The notes beneath the pieces were generated by a model that did not search any database, was not told the DNA's origin, and was given only the letters and a program-made list of their open reading frames with translations. This document shows positions 17,940 to 27,441 of a stretch of DNA of 64,000 nucleotides, in pieces. Origin of the DNA: Paenibacillus sp. DMB5 (GTDB lineage Bacteria > Bacillota > Bacilli > Paenibacillales > Paenibacillaceae); assembly GCF_001517085.1 (NCBI RefSeq), contig NZ_LRAC01000138.1:1-64000 (forward strand). The letters run 5' to 3'. A program made the translations under genes and the position numbers. The first letter of the stretch is position 1; each line of letters opens with the position of its first letter.

Positions 17940-20582
17940 ATGGACTTTAACAAGCTAACCCAAAAGCTGCAGGAGGCGGTTGCTGCAGCCCAATCGCTGG
18001 CGGCTGCTGCCGGGCATCAGGAGATCGACAATCTCCATCTGCTGAAGGCACTGCTCCAGCAGCAGGAGGGCCTGCTGCCAAGGCTGCTGCAGAAGCTGAA
18101 TGTTCCCGCAGCCGAGCTGCTGCGCGGTACCGAAGAACTGCTGCAGCGGAAGCCGAGCGTGAGCGGCTCGGGCGCCGGCACCATGCGGCGCTATGCGTCA
18201 GCCTCCTTAATTGAAGTGCTGGAGCAGGCGGAGAAGGAAGCGGCCGCGATGCATGACGAGTTCGTGGCCGTAGAGCATGCCGTGCTGGCAATGGTATCGG
18301 ATACGGGCAGCGGCAACCGGGAGCTGCGCGGCTTATTTACCAGCCGGGGCATTACGCGTGACAAGCTGCTGGCTGTACTGGCGGAGATCCGCGGCCACCA
18401 GCGGGTGACCAGCAGGGAGCCGGAGGCTACCTATGAGGTGCTGGAGAAGTACGGCCGTGATCTGGTCGCCGAGGTGCGGGCCGGCAAAATCGACCCCGTT
18501 ATCGGCCGCGACGGCGAAATCCGCCGGGTAATCCGCATCCTCTCCCGCAAGACGAAGAACAATCCGGTGCTGATCGGGGAGCCAGGGGTCGGGAAGACGG
18601 CGATCGTCGAAGGCCTGGCCCACCGGATTGTCCGCCGGGATGTGCCTGAGGGCCTGAAGGACAAGACGATCTTTTCGCTGGATATGAGCGCGCTGGTCGC
18701 CGGTGCGAAGTACCGGGGCGAGTTTGAGGAGCGGCTGCAGGCCGTGCTCAAGGAAATCCGCGAGAGCAACGGGCGGATTATTCTGTTCATCGACGAGCTG
18801 CATACCATCGTCGGCGCGGGCAAAACCGAAGGCGCGATGGATGCCGGCAATATGCTGAAGCCGATGCTGGCCCGCGGCGAGCTGCACTGTATCGGTGCGA
18901 CCACGCTGGATGAGTACCGCAAATATATTGAGAAGGACCCGGCGCTGGAGCGCCGCTTCCAGCAGGTGCTGGTCAGTGAGCCGGACGTTGAGGACACCAT
19001 CTCCATTCTGCGCGGGCTGAAGGAGCGGTTCGAGGTGCATCACGGGGTCAAAATTCATGACAGCGCCCTGGTCGCTGCGGGCGTGCTGTCGAACCGTTAT
19101 ATCACCGACCGCTTTCTGCCGGATAAGGCGATTGATCTGGTGGATGAAGCGTGCGCGATGATCCGCACCGAGATCGACTCGATGCCGGGCGAGATGGATG
19201 AGGTCACCCGCCGCCTGATGCAGATGGAGATTGAAGAAGCGGCGCTCAAGAAGGAAACGGATGACGCAAGCGCACGCCGGCTGGAGAATCTGCAGCGGGA
19301 GCTGGCCGATCTGAGGGAGAAGCATCTCACCATGACCGCCCGCTGGGAGAAAGAGAAGTCGGCCATCCAGGGCATCCGCGACCTGAAGAAGAAGCTGGAG
19401 CAGGCCCGCAAGGAGCTGGTCGATGCCCAGGAGGTCTACGACCTGAACAAGTCGGCCGAGCTCAGCTACGGCATCATCCCGGAGCTGGAGAAGCAGGTGA
19501 AGGCTGCGGAAGAAGCGGCGCAGCAGGATCAGGAGAGCCGGCTGCTGCGCGAAGCTGTAACTGAGGAGGAGATCGCCGATATCGTGTCCCGCTGGACCGG
19601 AGTCCCGGTCAGCAGGCTCGTAGAAGGCGAACGGGATAAGCTGCTGCGGCTGGAGGAGACGCTGCATGAGCGGGTTGTCGGCCAGGAGGAGGCCGTTTCG
19701 CTGGTGGCCGATGCCGTGCTGCGCGCCCGGGCCGGGATCAAGGATCCGAACCGTCCGATCGGTTCGTTCCTGTTCCTCGGGCCGACCGGGGTCGGCAAGA
19801 CCGAGCTGGCGAAGGCGCTGGCGGTCTCGCTGTTCGACCGGGAGGACGGCATGATCCGCATCGACATGTCGGAGTACATGGAGAAGCACAGCGTCTCCCG
19901 TCTCGTGGGCGCACCTCCGGGCTACATCGGCTATGAGGAAGGCGGCCAGCTCACCGAGGCGGTCCGCCGCCAGCCGTATACGGTTGTCCTGCTGGATGAG
20001 GTCGAAAAGGCCCACCCGGATGTGTTCAACATCCTGCTGCAGCTGCTCGATGACGGGCGGCTGACCGATTCGCAGGGCCGGATTGTCGATTTCAAGAACA
20101 CGATCGTCATCATGACCTCCAACATCGGTTCACCGCATCTGATCCAGGGGACGGATGACAACGGTGATCTGACCCAGGCGGTCAAGGACCGTGTGATGAA
20201 GGAGCTGAGCGGCCATTTCCGTCCGGAATTCCTCAACCGGGTGGACGACATTGTCATGTTTAAACCGCTGACGATGGCGGAAATCGGCCAGATTGTCGTC
20301 AAGCTGGCTGACGGCCTGCGCCTGCGCCTCGCTGAGCGCGGCATCGGGCTTACGCTTAGCGATGCCGCTGTGCGCTTCATCGCTAAGGAGGGCTTCGACC
20401 CGGTATACGGGGCCAGACCGCTGAAACGGTTCATCCAGCGCAGCCTGGAGACACCGGTCGCGCGGGCGCTGATCGCCGGGCAGGCGGAGGAAGGCTCGGT
20501 GCTGGCCGTCGATGAGGCGGACGGCCAGCTGAAGGTTGCTATCCGCCAGCCGGAGCCTGCTGGGGCTGCGGGCAAGGTGTGA
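17940..20582 (+). CDS. clpB: ClpB disaggregase
   Basis: 880 residues, the full ClpB length. A Clp N-domain occupies residues 1-145. AAA-1 carries GEPGVGKTA (from about 213) and IILFIDELHTIVGAG. The coiled-coil middle domain spans about 400-520, which separates ClpB from ClpA and ClpC. AAA-2 has GPTGVGKTE (from about 614), VVLLDEVEKAHPDV, and sensor-2 GARPLKR. It threads aggregated proteins with DnaK/DnaJ. AAAGGTGATGAAGGC lies before the ATG. It follows hsp20 and a dnaJ-like gene without an obvious terminator, so it may share the CtsR-controlled transcript. A codon-bias-driven antisense frame covers much of it but is not a gene. Confidence 0.96.
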   Translation: MDFNKLTQKLQEAVAAAQSLAAAAGHQEIDNLHLLKALLQQQEGLLPRLLQKLNVPAAELLRGTEELLQRKPSVSGSGAGTMRRYASASLIEVLEQAEKEAAAMHDEFVAVEHAVLAMVSDTGSGNRELRGLFTSRGITRDKLLAVLAEIRGHQRVTSREPEATYEVLEKYGRDLVAEVRAGKIDPVIGRDGEIRRVIRILSRKTKNNPVLIGEPGVGKTAIVEGLAHRIVRRDVPEGLKDKTIFSLDMSALVAGAKYRGEFEERLQAVLKEIRESNGRIILFIDELHTIVGAGKTEGAMDAGNMLKPMLARGELHCIGATTLDEYRKYIEKDPALERRFQQVLVSEPDVEDTISILRGLKERFEVHHGVKIHDSALVAAGVLSNRYITDRFLPDKAIDLVDEACAMIRTEIDSMPGEMDEVTRRLMQMEIEEAALKKETDDASARRLENLQRELADLREKHLTMTARWEKEKSAIQGIRDLKKKLEQARKELVDAQEVYDLNKSAELSYGIIPELEKQVKAAEEAAQQDQESRLLREAVTEEEIADIVSRWTGVPVSRLVEGERDKLLRLEETLHERVVGQEEAVSLVADAVLRARAGIKDPNRPIGSFLFLGPTGVGKTELAKALAVSLFDREDGMIRIDMSEYMEKHSVSRLVGAPPGYIGYEEGGQLTEAVRRQPYTVVLLDEVEKAHPDVFNILLQLLDDGRLTDSQGRIVDFKNTIVIMTSNIGSPHLIQGTDDNGDLTQAVKDRVMKELSGHFRPEFLNRVDDIVMFKPLTMAEIGQIVVKLADGLRLRLAERGIGLTLSDAAVRFIAKEGFDPVYGARPLKRFIQRSLETPVARALIAGQAEEGSVLAVDEADGQLKVAIRQPEPAGAAGKV

Positions 20583-20594
20583 GCGGGCTTATGG

Positions 20595-20713
20595 CCGGCT
20601 GGTGATCGTAGCGGATTTGCGGCTGCCCCGCTGCTGATCTAACGGATATTAGCGGCAGCCCGGCTGGTGATCGTACCCTGCGCCTGTCCGGCTGGAGAGC
20701 AGCCGCAGGGTAC
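20595..20713. repeat. Short direct repeat and hairpin after clpB
   Basis: CCGGCTGGTGATCGTA occurs twice (20595-20610 and 20660-20675). The second copy runs into a hairpin: GTACCCTGCG (20673-20682) pairs exactly with CGCAGGGTAC (20704-20713). It may act as the clpB terminator, although no T-run follows. Confidence 0.6.
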
Positions 20714-20794
20714 AGGCCGGGAGCTGGAGGCACCGGTTTCTTCTGACTTTTATGGTAAGGAGATTCCTGCTTTCTATTGTAGTGAATAGTTGAG

Positions 20795-21034
20795 CAGTCC
20801 ATGGAAACGGCGGGGGTAACGTACACTCCGGTAGTTTCCATGTGGAATAGCTGCATTTTATACAACTAAACAGGCTGTAAACCCGGCTCATTCGGATATA
20901 ACTGCACTCCGTGCAGCTATTCCTGGAGTTTTCAGCCCAAAAAGCCCGTTAGCGATACTTTAATTGCACAAACTGCAATAAAAGTCCGCTGCGGGCTTGT
21001 TTTGGTTGGGAATAGTTGCACAGAGTGCAGCTAA
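20795..21034. repeat. Composite palindromic element, no gene
   Basis: Two nested inverted structures fill this stretch. The first has CATGGAAAC (20800-20808) and GTTTCCATG (20834-20842). The second has 23-nt arms at 20901-20923 and 21009-21031 (20 of 23 paired; arm motif GTGCAGCTATTCC), inside which are AAGCCCG/CGGGCTT (20942-20948, 20992-20998) and ATTGCA/TGCAAT (20963-20968, 20974-20979). The remainder of 20583-21092 holds no credible coding frame. It resembles a non-coding interspersed repeat of BIME or MITE type. Confidence 0.6.
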
Positions 21035-21092
21035 GTTGCAGATTAGGGTGATTGGTCCGCCGTATTAAGCGATACGTGGCTGGCCGATACCG

Positions 21093-22986
21093 TCATTCCA
21101 CCCAGGGAACCAGCTTGGGCTGCTGGTCGAGGATGGACTGATACTGCTCCTTCCAGCCGTATTGGCCGTCGGGGTCCAGCAGCATGTAGCGCAGGTACTT
21201 ATCGAGCCGGTACTCCGGCTTGGACCAGCCCAGATGCTTAAGCCGCAGGTTGCTGAGCTGATGGGGCAGCTCAAAAATATTCTCCGGCAGCCGGCCGCAA
21301 TGCTGCGGTGTATCATTCCAGACATAGGCGAACTCCTCCCGGTAACGCAGCAGGAACGGCCGGTAGCTCTGGTGGGAGCGCCAATAATTGTCCTCGCGGT
21401 AATGGTTGTCGTCCCAGAAATCATACAGCCGGAAGCAGAACAGGTCGCAGCTCTCCTCCTGCAGCAGAAGCCCGATGTCACGGGCGAACCGGTCTTCAAA
21501 CACCTCGTCGGCATCGAGGCTCAAGATCCATTCGGGATTGGTTTTGATAACTTCCTCCCACTGCTGCATGCGCAGTGCAGCTTCGTTATGGAATTTGGAG
21601 ACATCATTGCGCACCAGATGAAGCGGGATACCATGCAGCACTTCACGGCAAATGTCAGCCGTATTGTCGGTGCTGCCGTCATCAATAATGACGGCCTCGT
21701 CAATATATTTGCGGTGTTCCAGCAAAACCTGCCGCAGGAAGCGCCGGCTCTCGTTTTTGACCACCATCGTCAGCGTGAGCTTGGGCCGTCCGGCTGCCGG
21801 CGGGGCATCTCCGGCTGCCGCCGGTTCCGCCGTCCCGTCCGGACTGTCCGCCGGGGGAGTCTTGCGCAGCTGCTCTTCAGCCTCTGCCGCAGACCATAAC
21901 CCGTCAGCGGACGCAGCCTCCCGCTTCAGCGGCGGTTCCGCCGCAGCGCAGCTGCCTCCACCCCCGTCAGCCGGGCCAACTCCGCCATCCGCCTTGCTTC
22001 CACCCCCGTCAGCCGTGCTAAGGCCATCCGCCTTGCCCCCGCCTAACATGTCACCGCTGTGGGCAGCACTAGATCCGCCCGCAGCGCCTTACGCCCTGTC
22101 TCCTCCATACTGTCGCTGCCTGCGGCCGCTTCACGCCCGGCCTTTTCCATACTATCCCCGCCCGCCGCCAGCCCCGCTGTTGTCTGCCGGATATAATCCG
22201 CGACCTTCTCCAGGTCGCTGTCCCGGTACAGATGCAGCGCCGGGTAGTGGGTGTCCACATACAGCGGGATGCCGAGTGCAGCGGCGCGGATGCAGAAATG
22301 GCGGTCCTCGCCCCAGTACGAGATGTTGCGGATCATATCATAGCTGACCCCGGAGCTGATCGCCCGGCGGCTGATCAGCGTGCAGGCGCCGAGGCCGCCG
22401 ACCTCATAGATTCCCGGCAGCTGCAGCTTGGCCAAAAAGCGTGAAACCGCCGGTTAATCTCCGCCTGGCTGGGCTTCTCTCCCGGCAGGATCTCCCACTG
22501 GTTGTATTCATCGTGCATCCAGACCTGCGGCTGCAGCATCGTACCGGGCTGCCACTGGGTCCAAAAGACCTCCGAGATGATATCTTTACCCGTCCCGATC
22601 AGATGCAGCAGGGTATCGGGGTGGAGGATCAGATCGGAATCGATCAGGAACAGATGGTCATAGCCAAAGGCGTCGGCCCGGCGGATCATCAGATTTTTAA
22701 ACCCGGCGACCTTCCAGACCAGATCGGAGTTCCAGTAATGGGTAGTGTCATTGCGGATATAGGCATCATGGAAGCCTGAGGACTGCAGAAAAACCTCACT
22801 GCCGGGCGGGGCGAACTGCTGCAGCAGCAGGCTGGAGGCGCTATCCTCGTTGTCATCGATAAAATAAAAATCCAGCGCTATTCCGTCACGGCGGAGGCGC
22901 AGAAGGGAGTTCAGGAACTGCTCCAGGACTTGCGGTTTCTGATGAATCGGGCTGCCCAGCAGCACGCGGATATTCGTCTCACTCAT
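21093..22986 (-). pseudogene. Two-domain glycosyltransferase, two frameshifts
   Basis: Three minus-strand frames form one protein of about 631 residues. The first part (MSETNIRVLLGSPIHQKPQV, DFYFIDDNEDSAS, HLFLIDSDLILHP) is an Anp1-like glycosyltransferase; it runs into the middle frame at an A5 run (22434-22438; six would restore KLQLPGIYEVGGLGACTLISR). A Gly/Ala/Ser/Asp-rich linker follows, crossing a second one-base loss near 22082-22090. The last part is a GT2 domain (LTLTMVVKNESRRFLRQVL, IIDDGSTDNTADIC, WILSLDADEVFEDRF). The start is ATG 22986 with GGAG 9 nt upstream; ATG 23025 also opens the frame but its Shine-Dalgarno abuts the start. The acceptor is unknown; a cell-surface polymer or spore glycan is plausible. 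Confidence 0.8.
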
Positions 22987-23209
22987 GGCCTGGCACTCCA
23001 GTGCAGGGTTATCATAATTGTACATCCCCTCGTATATGCAAATAGATGATATGAAATATATGTATTCAATATATTGAGAGAAGTACTAGACTAATCCTGA
23101 TTTTTTGCAGCTGTCAGGAAATTTATGGATTGGTGCTTTGGGAAAGGCTGTTGTAAAATACCGCATAGGCAGACGTGAACCTTACATAGGGATGAGAGGA
23201 GTGGGGGGA

Positions 23210-23419
23210 ATGGAGCAGTCACCCCTGAAGGTGGAGCAGCTGATCAAGCTGCTGCTGGCGATGAATCCGCGCGCCGAGGTGTACTGGCATGATGCAGACG
23301 GGAAGAACAGGGCGCTTTTGGATGAGGACATAGAAGAGATCTACGCACCGGAGAAGGCGGCCAAGACGATCGTTCAATTCGGTCCCCGCAAGTCCGGGCC
23401 AGTGGAGGATACAGTATGA
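23210..23419 (+). CDS. Small hypothetical protein coupled to the cyclophilin gene
   Basis: 69 residues from ATG 23210 after AGGAGTGGGGGG: MEQSPLKVEQLIKLLLAMNP followed by a charged segment ending IVQFGPRKSG. Its stop overlaps the start of the peptidyl-prolyl isomerase gene (ATGA, 23416-23419). No family is recognised; the helical LIKLLLAMNP motif followed by AEVYWHDADGKNR suggests a small soluble domain. The frame is open upstream, but only this start has a ribosome site. Confidence 0.7.
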   Translation: MEQSPLKVEQLIKLLLAMNPRAEVYWHDADGKNRALLDEDIEEIYAPEKAAKTIVQFGPRKSGPVEDTV

Positions 23420-23879
23420 AGCGGGCGGAGATTACGCTGGAAAAAGGGCAGGTTATCGGGCTGGAGCTTTATGAGCAGGATGCTCCCGGTACAGTAGCCA
23501 ATTTTGAAAAGCTGGCGAACAGCGGCTTCTACGACGGTCTGGCCTTTCAGCGGGTGGTCCGGAATTTCGTAGCCCAGGGCGGATGTCCGGATGGTACGGG
23601 ACGCGGCGGTACGGAGAAGATTCCCTGCGAAACACAGAACAATCCGCATAAGCATGTACGCGGGGCGCTGTCGATGGCGCATTTCGGACCGAATACAGGC
23701 AGCTGCCAGTTTTTTATCTGCTATGACACCTTTGATTATCTGGACCCGTGGCATACCGTGTTCGGAGGCGTGATTTCCGGGATGGAGCATGTGGATGCCC
23801 TAAAGCGCGGCGATATTATACGGGAGATCAGAGTAATAAAAAAATCAATGATTGTAATTCCGAGTATTCCGATATATAA
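23416..23879 (+). CDS. Cyclophilin-type peptidyl-prolyl cis-trans isomerase, stop codon lost
   Basis: Residues 1-143 form a complete single-domain cyclophilin: GFYDGLAFQRVVRNFVAQGG, GALSMAHFGPNTGSCQFFI, and LDPWHTVFGGVISGMEHVD carry the usual active-site positions (F, R, Q, F, H). The frame has no stop after IREIRVIKK and stays open into the next gene to 25542. One more A in the A7 run at 23838-23844 would end it at TAA 23877-23879 (154 residues); one fewer would end it at a nearby TGA. The downstream gene has its own promoter, ribosome site and lipoprotein signal, so a real fusion is unlikely. Intracellular folding catalyst by the absence of a signal peptide. Confidence 0.85.
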
Positions 23880-23880
23880 T
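23852..23880 (+). promoter_or_regulatory. Promoter of the peptide-transport operon
   Basis: TTGTAA (23852-23857), 17-nt spacer, TATAAT (23875-23880), 48 bp upstream of the binding-protein start. Confidence 0.78.
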
Positions 23881-23928
23881 TCAAAAACAGCAAGTGATAT
23901 TGCTCACACTCATGAAGGAGAGATACAT

Positions 23929-25542
23929 ATGAAAAGAGGGTTATCCGGAATTGCCGTTCTAATGCTGTTAACATTTTTGATTAGCGCATGCTCCGGCGGA
24001 AACAACGCGGCATCGACCAATACAAACGCATCTCCGGCGGCTACTGAAGCAGCTGCCAGCACAGAGCCGAAAGACGGCGGCAGCCTGATTATCGGAGTAG
24101 CTTCCGATCCGCAGGTGCTGAATCCGAACTACGCAGGCGACCGTGTCAGCCTGACTATTGACCAGGCGCTGTACGCGCCGCTGTTCCAGGTGAACAATGG
24201 GGAGAAAACCTTTTACCTGGCAGAAAGCCTGACCCCTTCGGAAGACAACCTGACTTACACACTGAAGCTGAAGGATGGCCTGACCTGGCATGACGGCGAG
24301 AAGCTGACTGCTGATGACGTGGTATTCACGATCGACAGCATTCTGGACGAGAAGCAGAACAGCTTCTTGCGCGCCAACTTCCTGATCAACGACCAGCCGA
24401 TCACAGCTACCAAGGTGGACGATCTGACGGTTGAGTTCAAGCTTCCGCAGGTCAGCCCGGCGTTCGAAGCAACCCTGGTGCAGGTATCCCCGATTCCGAA
24501 GCATATCTTCGAGAATGAAGCCGACATCGAGAAGAGCACGAAGAATGCTGCTCCTGTAGGCTCCGGACCATTCAAATTCAAAGAGTACAAGGCTGGCGAG
24601 TATCTGACGCTGGAGCGTTTTGATAACTACTTCGGCGGCAAGCCGCATCTGGATTCCGTAACGTACCGTATTGCCAAGGATGCCAACGCGGCTAACCTGG
24701 CCCTGCAGAACGGCGAAATCAATGTGCAGTACCTTGATCCTAAAGATGTAGCGACGATCCAGGCAACCAACAACTTTGAAATTCTGCCTTACAGTGAAGG
24801 TCGTCTGGCTTACCTGATGTTCAATGCGAACAGTGATACTGGCGCACTTGCCAAAAAAGAAGTCCGTCAGGCGCTGTCCCTGGCTCTCAGCCGCGATGAG
24901 CTGATCCAGACCGCATATACCTCCAGTGAATATGCAGATCCAGCGAAATCGTTCCTGACCCCGGATGCCCTGTACTTCACCAACGACGTAACCACCTTTG
25001 ATAATGATGCTGCAAAAGCTAAGGAACTCCTGGCAGCTGCCGGCGAAAGCAACCTGAAGCTGAGATATATCGTGCAGAGCGGCAACAAGGCACAGGAGGC
25101 CATCTCCCTGTATGTTCAGCAGAAGCTGAAGGAAATCGGCGTTGAAGTTGAGCTGCAGAACATGGATTCCTCCGCATGGGTACAGAAGTTCATCGACCTG
25201 AAGGCTACTGATTATGAGCTGGCTCTGACCGGTTACATTATGGGCTATGACCCGGATGCATACCGCATTCTGTTCACAACCGGCGCTTCCTCCAACTACT
25301 CGCATTACTCGAATCCTGAAGTGGATAAGCTGCTGAATGAAGGTGCTGGCGAAGCGGATGCAACCAAACGCGGCGAGATCTACAAGCAGGTTCAGGAAAC
25401 CATCGCTGCAGATGCACCGATCTACCCGATCGCTTATACTAAGACTGTTGTAGCAGTATCCAAAAACTACGGCGGCATCGACGAAGCTGTCCTGAAGCCG
25501 GTCGTTATTTTCGAAGACCTGTCCAAGATCTATCAGAAATAA
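23929..25542 (+). CDS. Oligopeptide/dipeptide ABC transporter binding lipoprotein (SBP family 5)
   Basis: 537 residues from ATG 23929, AAGGAG 8 nt upstream. Signal with lipobox TFLISAC, lipidated Cys21, then an Asn/Ala/Thr-rich linker. The family 5 signature region is LTYTLKLKDGLTWHDGEKLTADDVVFTI, with VGSGPFKFKEYKAGEYL and the C-terminal PIYPIAYTK. It captures peptides (nickel or sugar ligands occur in the family) for the OppBCDF-like proteins that follow. A hairpin terminator separates it from the permeases, which fits the usual excess of binding protein over transporter. Peptide pheromones are imported by this transporter class, which matters for the signalling pair at 61 kb (inference). 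Confidence 0.92.
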   Translation: MKRGLSGIAVLMLLTFLISACSGGNNAASTNTNASPAATEAAASTEPKDGGSLIIGVASDPQVLNPNYAGDRVSLTIDQALYAPLFQVNNGEKTFYLAESLTPSEDNLTYTLKLKDGLTWHDGEKLTADDVVFTIDSILDEKQNSFLRANFLINDQPITATKVDDLTVEFKLPQVSPAFEATLVQVSPIPKHIFENEADIEKSTKNAAPVGSGPFKFKEYKAGEYLTLERFDNYFGGKPHLDSVTYRIAKDANAANLALQNGEINVQYLDPKDVATIQATNNFEILPYSEGRLAYLMFNANSDTGALAKKEVRQALSLALSRDELIQTAYTSSEYADPAKSFLTPDALYFTNDVTTFDNDAAKAKELLAAAGESNLKLRYIVQSGNKAQEAISLYVQQKLKEIGVEVELQNMDSSAWVQKFIDLKATDYELALTGYIMGYDPDAYRILFTTGASSNYSHYSNPEVDKLLNEGAGEADATKRGEIYKQVQETIAADAPIYPIAYTKTVVAVSKNYGGIDEAVLKPVVIFEDLSKIYQK

Positions 25543-25563
25543 GCACAATACAAAATAAGCACG

Positions 25564-25600
25564 GCAAAAAATAAGCTGGACCTCCAGCTTATTTTTTTGC
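25564..25600. terminator. Attenuating terminator between binding protein and permease genes
   Basis: A near-perfect stem: AAAAAATAAGCTGGA (25566-25580) with TCCAGCTTATTTTTTT (25583-25598), loop CC. Likely partial read-through sets the ratio of binding protein to transporter. Confidence 0.85.
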
Positions 25601-25625
25601 CGATCATGAGCTGGGAGAATCACGT

Positions 25626-26576
25626 ATGAGACAACTCATCGTCCGCAGGCTTGCGCAGACCATTCCGATGCTGTTTTTCGTATCGGTTGTCTGCTTTGCC
25701 ATGATTAAGCTGGCGCCGGGAGATCCGGTGCTGTCCTTTGTTACACCTAATATGCATGCCGATGATATCGAGCGGATCCGCCATAACCTCGGCTTGGACA
25801 AACCGGCCTATATTCAATATTTTATCTGGTTAGGCGAGCTCGTTCAGGGAAATTTCGGCTATTCCCTGGTTAACCATCAGCCGGTGCTGGATCAGATTCT
25901 GGAACGTCTTCCTGCTACAGCGGGCCTGATGGGCAGCGCAATTGCGCTGGCCGTGCTGCTGGCGGTTCCGCTCGGCCTGATAGCCGGAGCGAACCGCAAC
26001 CGGTGGGTGGATAAGCTGGTTAATCTGATTGCCTACATCGGCATTTCCGTTCCGCTGTTCTGGCTGGCGATTCTGCTGATGTACCTGTTCGCGATCAAGC
26101 TGCACCTGCTGCCGAGCATGGGCATGCGCACGATTGGCGTAGAATCCGCCGTTGACGTGCTGAAGCACGGCATTCTGCCCTGCACCGTCCTGGCCTTCGG
26201 CTTCCTTGCAACCTATGTACGCTATATCCGCTCCAGCACAATCGGGCAGCTCAAGGAAGAATACGTGCAGATTCAGTATGCCTTCGGATCGAAGAAATCG
26301 ACGATCCTGTTCCGGCATGTCCTGAAGCATGTTCTGTTGCCGGTTATCACGCTGCTCGGTATGTCTATGGGTGATCTCGTAGCCGGAGCCATCGTGACGG
26401 AGACGGTCTTCAGCTGGCCGGGTATCGGCTCACTGGGAATGACGGCTGTCCGGGGGATGGACTATCCGGTTATTATGGGCATTACGCTGTTCTCGTCGCT
26501 GATGCTGATCATCGGCAATCTGGCTGCGGATATTCTCTACAGCTTTGTAGATCCGCGCATCAAATTAAAGGGGTGA
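25626..26576 (+). CDS. Peptide ABC transporter permease, OppB/DppB type
   Basis: 316 residues with six predicted membrane helices. The N-terminus MRQLIVRRLAQTIPMLFFVS, the periplasmic-side region LGLDKPAYIQYFIWLGELVQGNFGYS, and the coupling helix EYVQIQYAFGSKKSTILFRHVLKHVLLPV are typical of OppB. ATG 25626 has only a weak GGGAG upstream. It is followed 4 bp later by the OppC-type permease. Confidence 0.92.
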   Translation: MRQLIVRRLAQTIPMLFFVSVVCFAMIKLAPGDPVLSFVTPNMHADDIERIRHNLGLDKPAYIQYFIWLGELVQGNFGYSLVNHQPVLDQILERLPATAGLMGSAIALAVLLAVPLGLIAGANRNRWVDKLVNLIAYIGISVPLFWLAILLMYLFAIKLHLLPSMGMRTIGVESAVDVLKHGILPCTVLAFGFLATYVRYIRSSTIGQLKEEYVQIQYAFGSKKSTILFRHVLKHVLLPVITLLGMSMGDLVAGAIVTETVFSWPGIGSLGMTAVRGMDYPVIMGITLFSSLMLIIGNLAADILYSFVDPRIKLKG

Positions 26577-26580
26577 CCTC

Positions 26581-27426
26581 ATGAATCGCAGTAAATGGAA
26601 AAACCTGCAGTCCGAGCTGTTTACGAACGGTCTGGGTGTCGCCGCGCTCGTTATATTGGTTGTCTTTACGCTGGGGGCGATTTTTGCCTTTCTGTCCGGC
26701 TATGATCCGAATGCAATGGACGCGATGAACAGGCTGACACCGCCGGGCGGCGCCCACTGGTTCGGGACGGATGATTACGGCCGCGACTATCTGGCGCGTG
26801 CGCTCTACGGGGGGCGCGTCTCCCTCTTGGTCGGCTTTGCTTCAATGATTGTTGCCACCGTAATCGGCGTGGCCGTAGGCGTTATCAGCGGCTATTTCGG
26901 CGGCTGGCTGGATAATCTGCTCATGCGGATGCTGGATATTATTATGTCGATTCCTTCCTTTCTGATTCTGCTGCTGCTCAGCGTGTTCCTGAAGCCGAGC
27001 GTCGGCAATATCATCATTATTATTGCCCTGCTGATGTGGATGAGCGTGGCCCGTGTCATCCGGGCGGAGACGCTGACGATCAAGGAACGTGAATATGTGC
27101 TGTACGCCAAGGCCTCGGGCCAGAGCGCTTCCGGCATCATCTGGCGGCATATTCTGCCGGGCCTGATTCCGGTAACGATTGTAGGGGCAACGAACAACAT
27201 CGCTTCAGCCATTATGATGGAATCCTCGCTGAGCTTTCTCGGCTTCGGTGTACAGCCGCCGAACGCCACCTGGGGCAGCATGCTGAACAGCGCGCAGGGC
27301 TATATTGCCCAGGCGCCTTATCTGGCGCTGTTCCCGGGGCTGATGATTCTGCTGACAGTGCTGAGCTTCAATGTGCTGGGCGATATTTTACGGGTCGGCT
27401 TTGAACCTAAGCTGATCCGGAGATAA
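26581..27426 (+). CDS. Peptide ABC transporter permease, OppC/DppC type
   Basis: 281 residues, six membrane helices. HWFGTDDYGRDYLARALYGGRVSLLVG is the OppC hallmark; the coupling loop is EREYVLYAKASGQSASGIIWRHILPG and ESSLSFLGFGVQPPNATWG follows. AAAGGGGTGACC precedes the ATG. It pairs with the OppB-type protein as the transmembrane channel. Confidence 0.93.
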   Translation: MNRSKWKNLQSELFTNGLGVAALVILVVFTLGAIFAFLSGYDPNAMDAMNRLTPPGGAHWFGTDDYGRDYLARALYGGRVSLLVGFASMIVATVIGVAVGVISGYFGGWLDNLLMRMLDIIMSIPSFLILLLLSVFLKPSVGNIIIIIALLMWMSVARVIRAETLTIKEREYVLYAKASGQSASGIIWRHILPGLIPVTIVGATNNIASAIMMESSLSFLGFGVQPPNATWGSMLNSAQGYIAQAPYLALFPGLMILLTVLSFNVLGDILRVGFEPKLIRR

Positions 27427-27441
27427 GGGAGTGAAGACATC

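Noticed and set aside
18333..20015. A 560-codon open frame on the minus strand opposite clpB
   Set aside because: It mirrors the codon periodicity of a GC-rich gene, has no ribosome site or family motifs, and lies fully inside clpB.
23416..25542. Cyclophilin fused to a peptide-binding protein
   Set aside because: A promoter, ribosome site, ATG and lipobox lie at the junction, and the shared frame depends on one A-run.
23968..25623. A 551-codon minus-strand frame opposite the binding-protein gene
   Set aside because: Shadow of the well-supported lipoprotein; no recognisable motifs.
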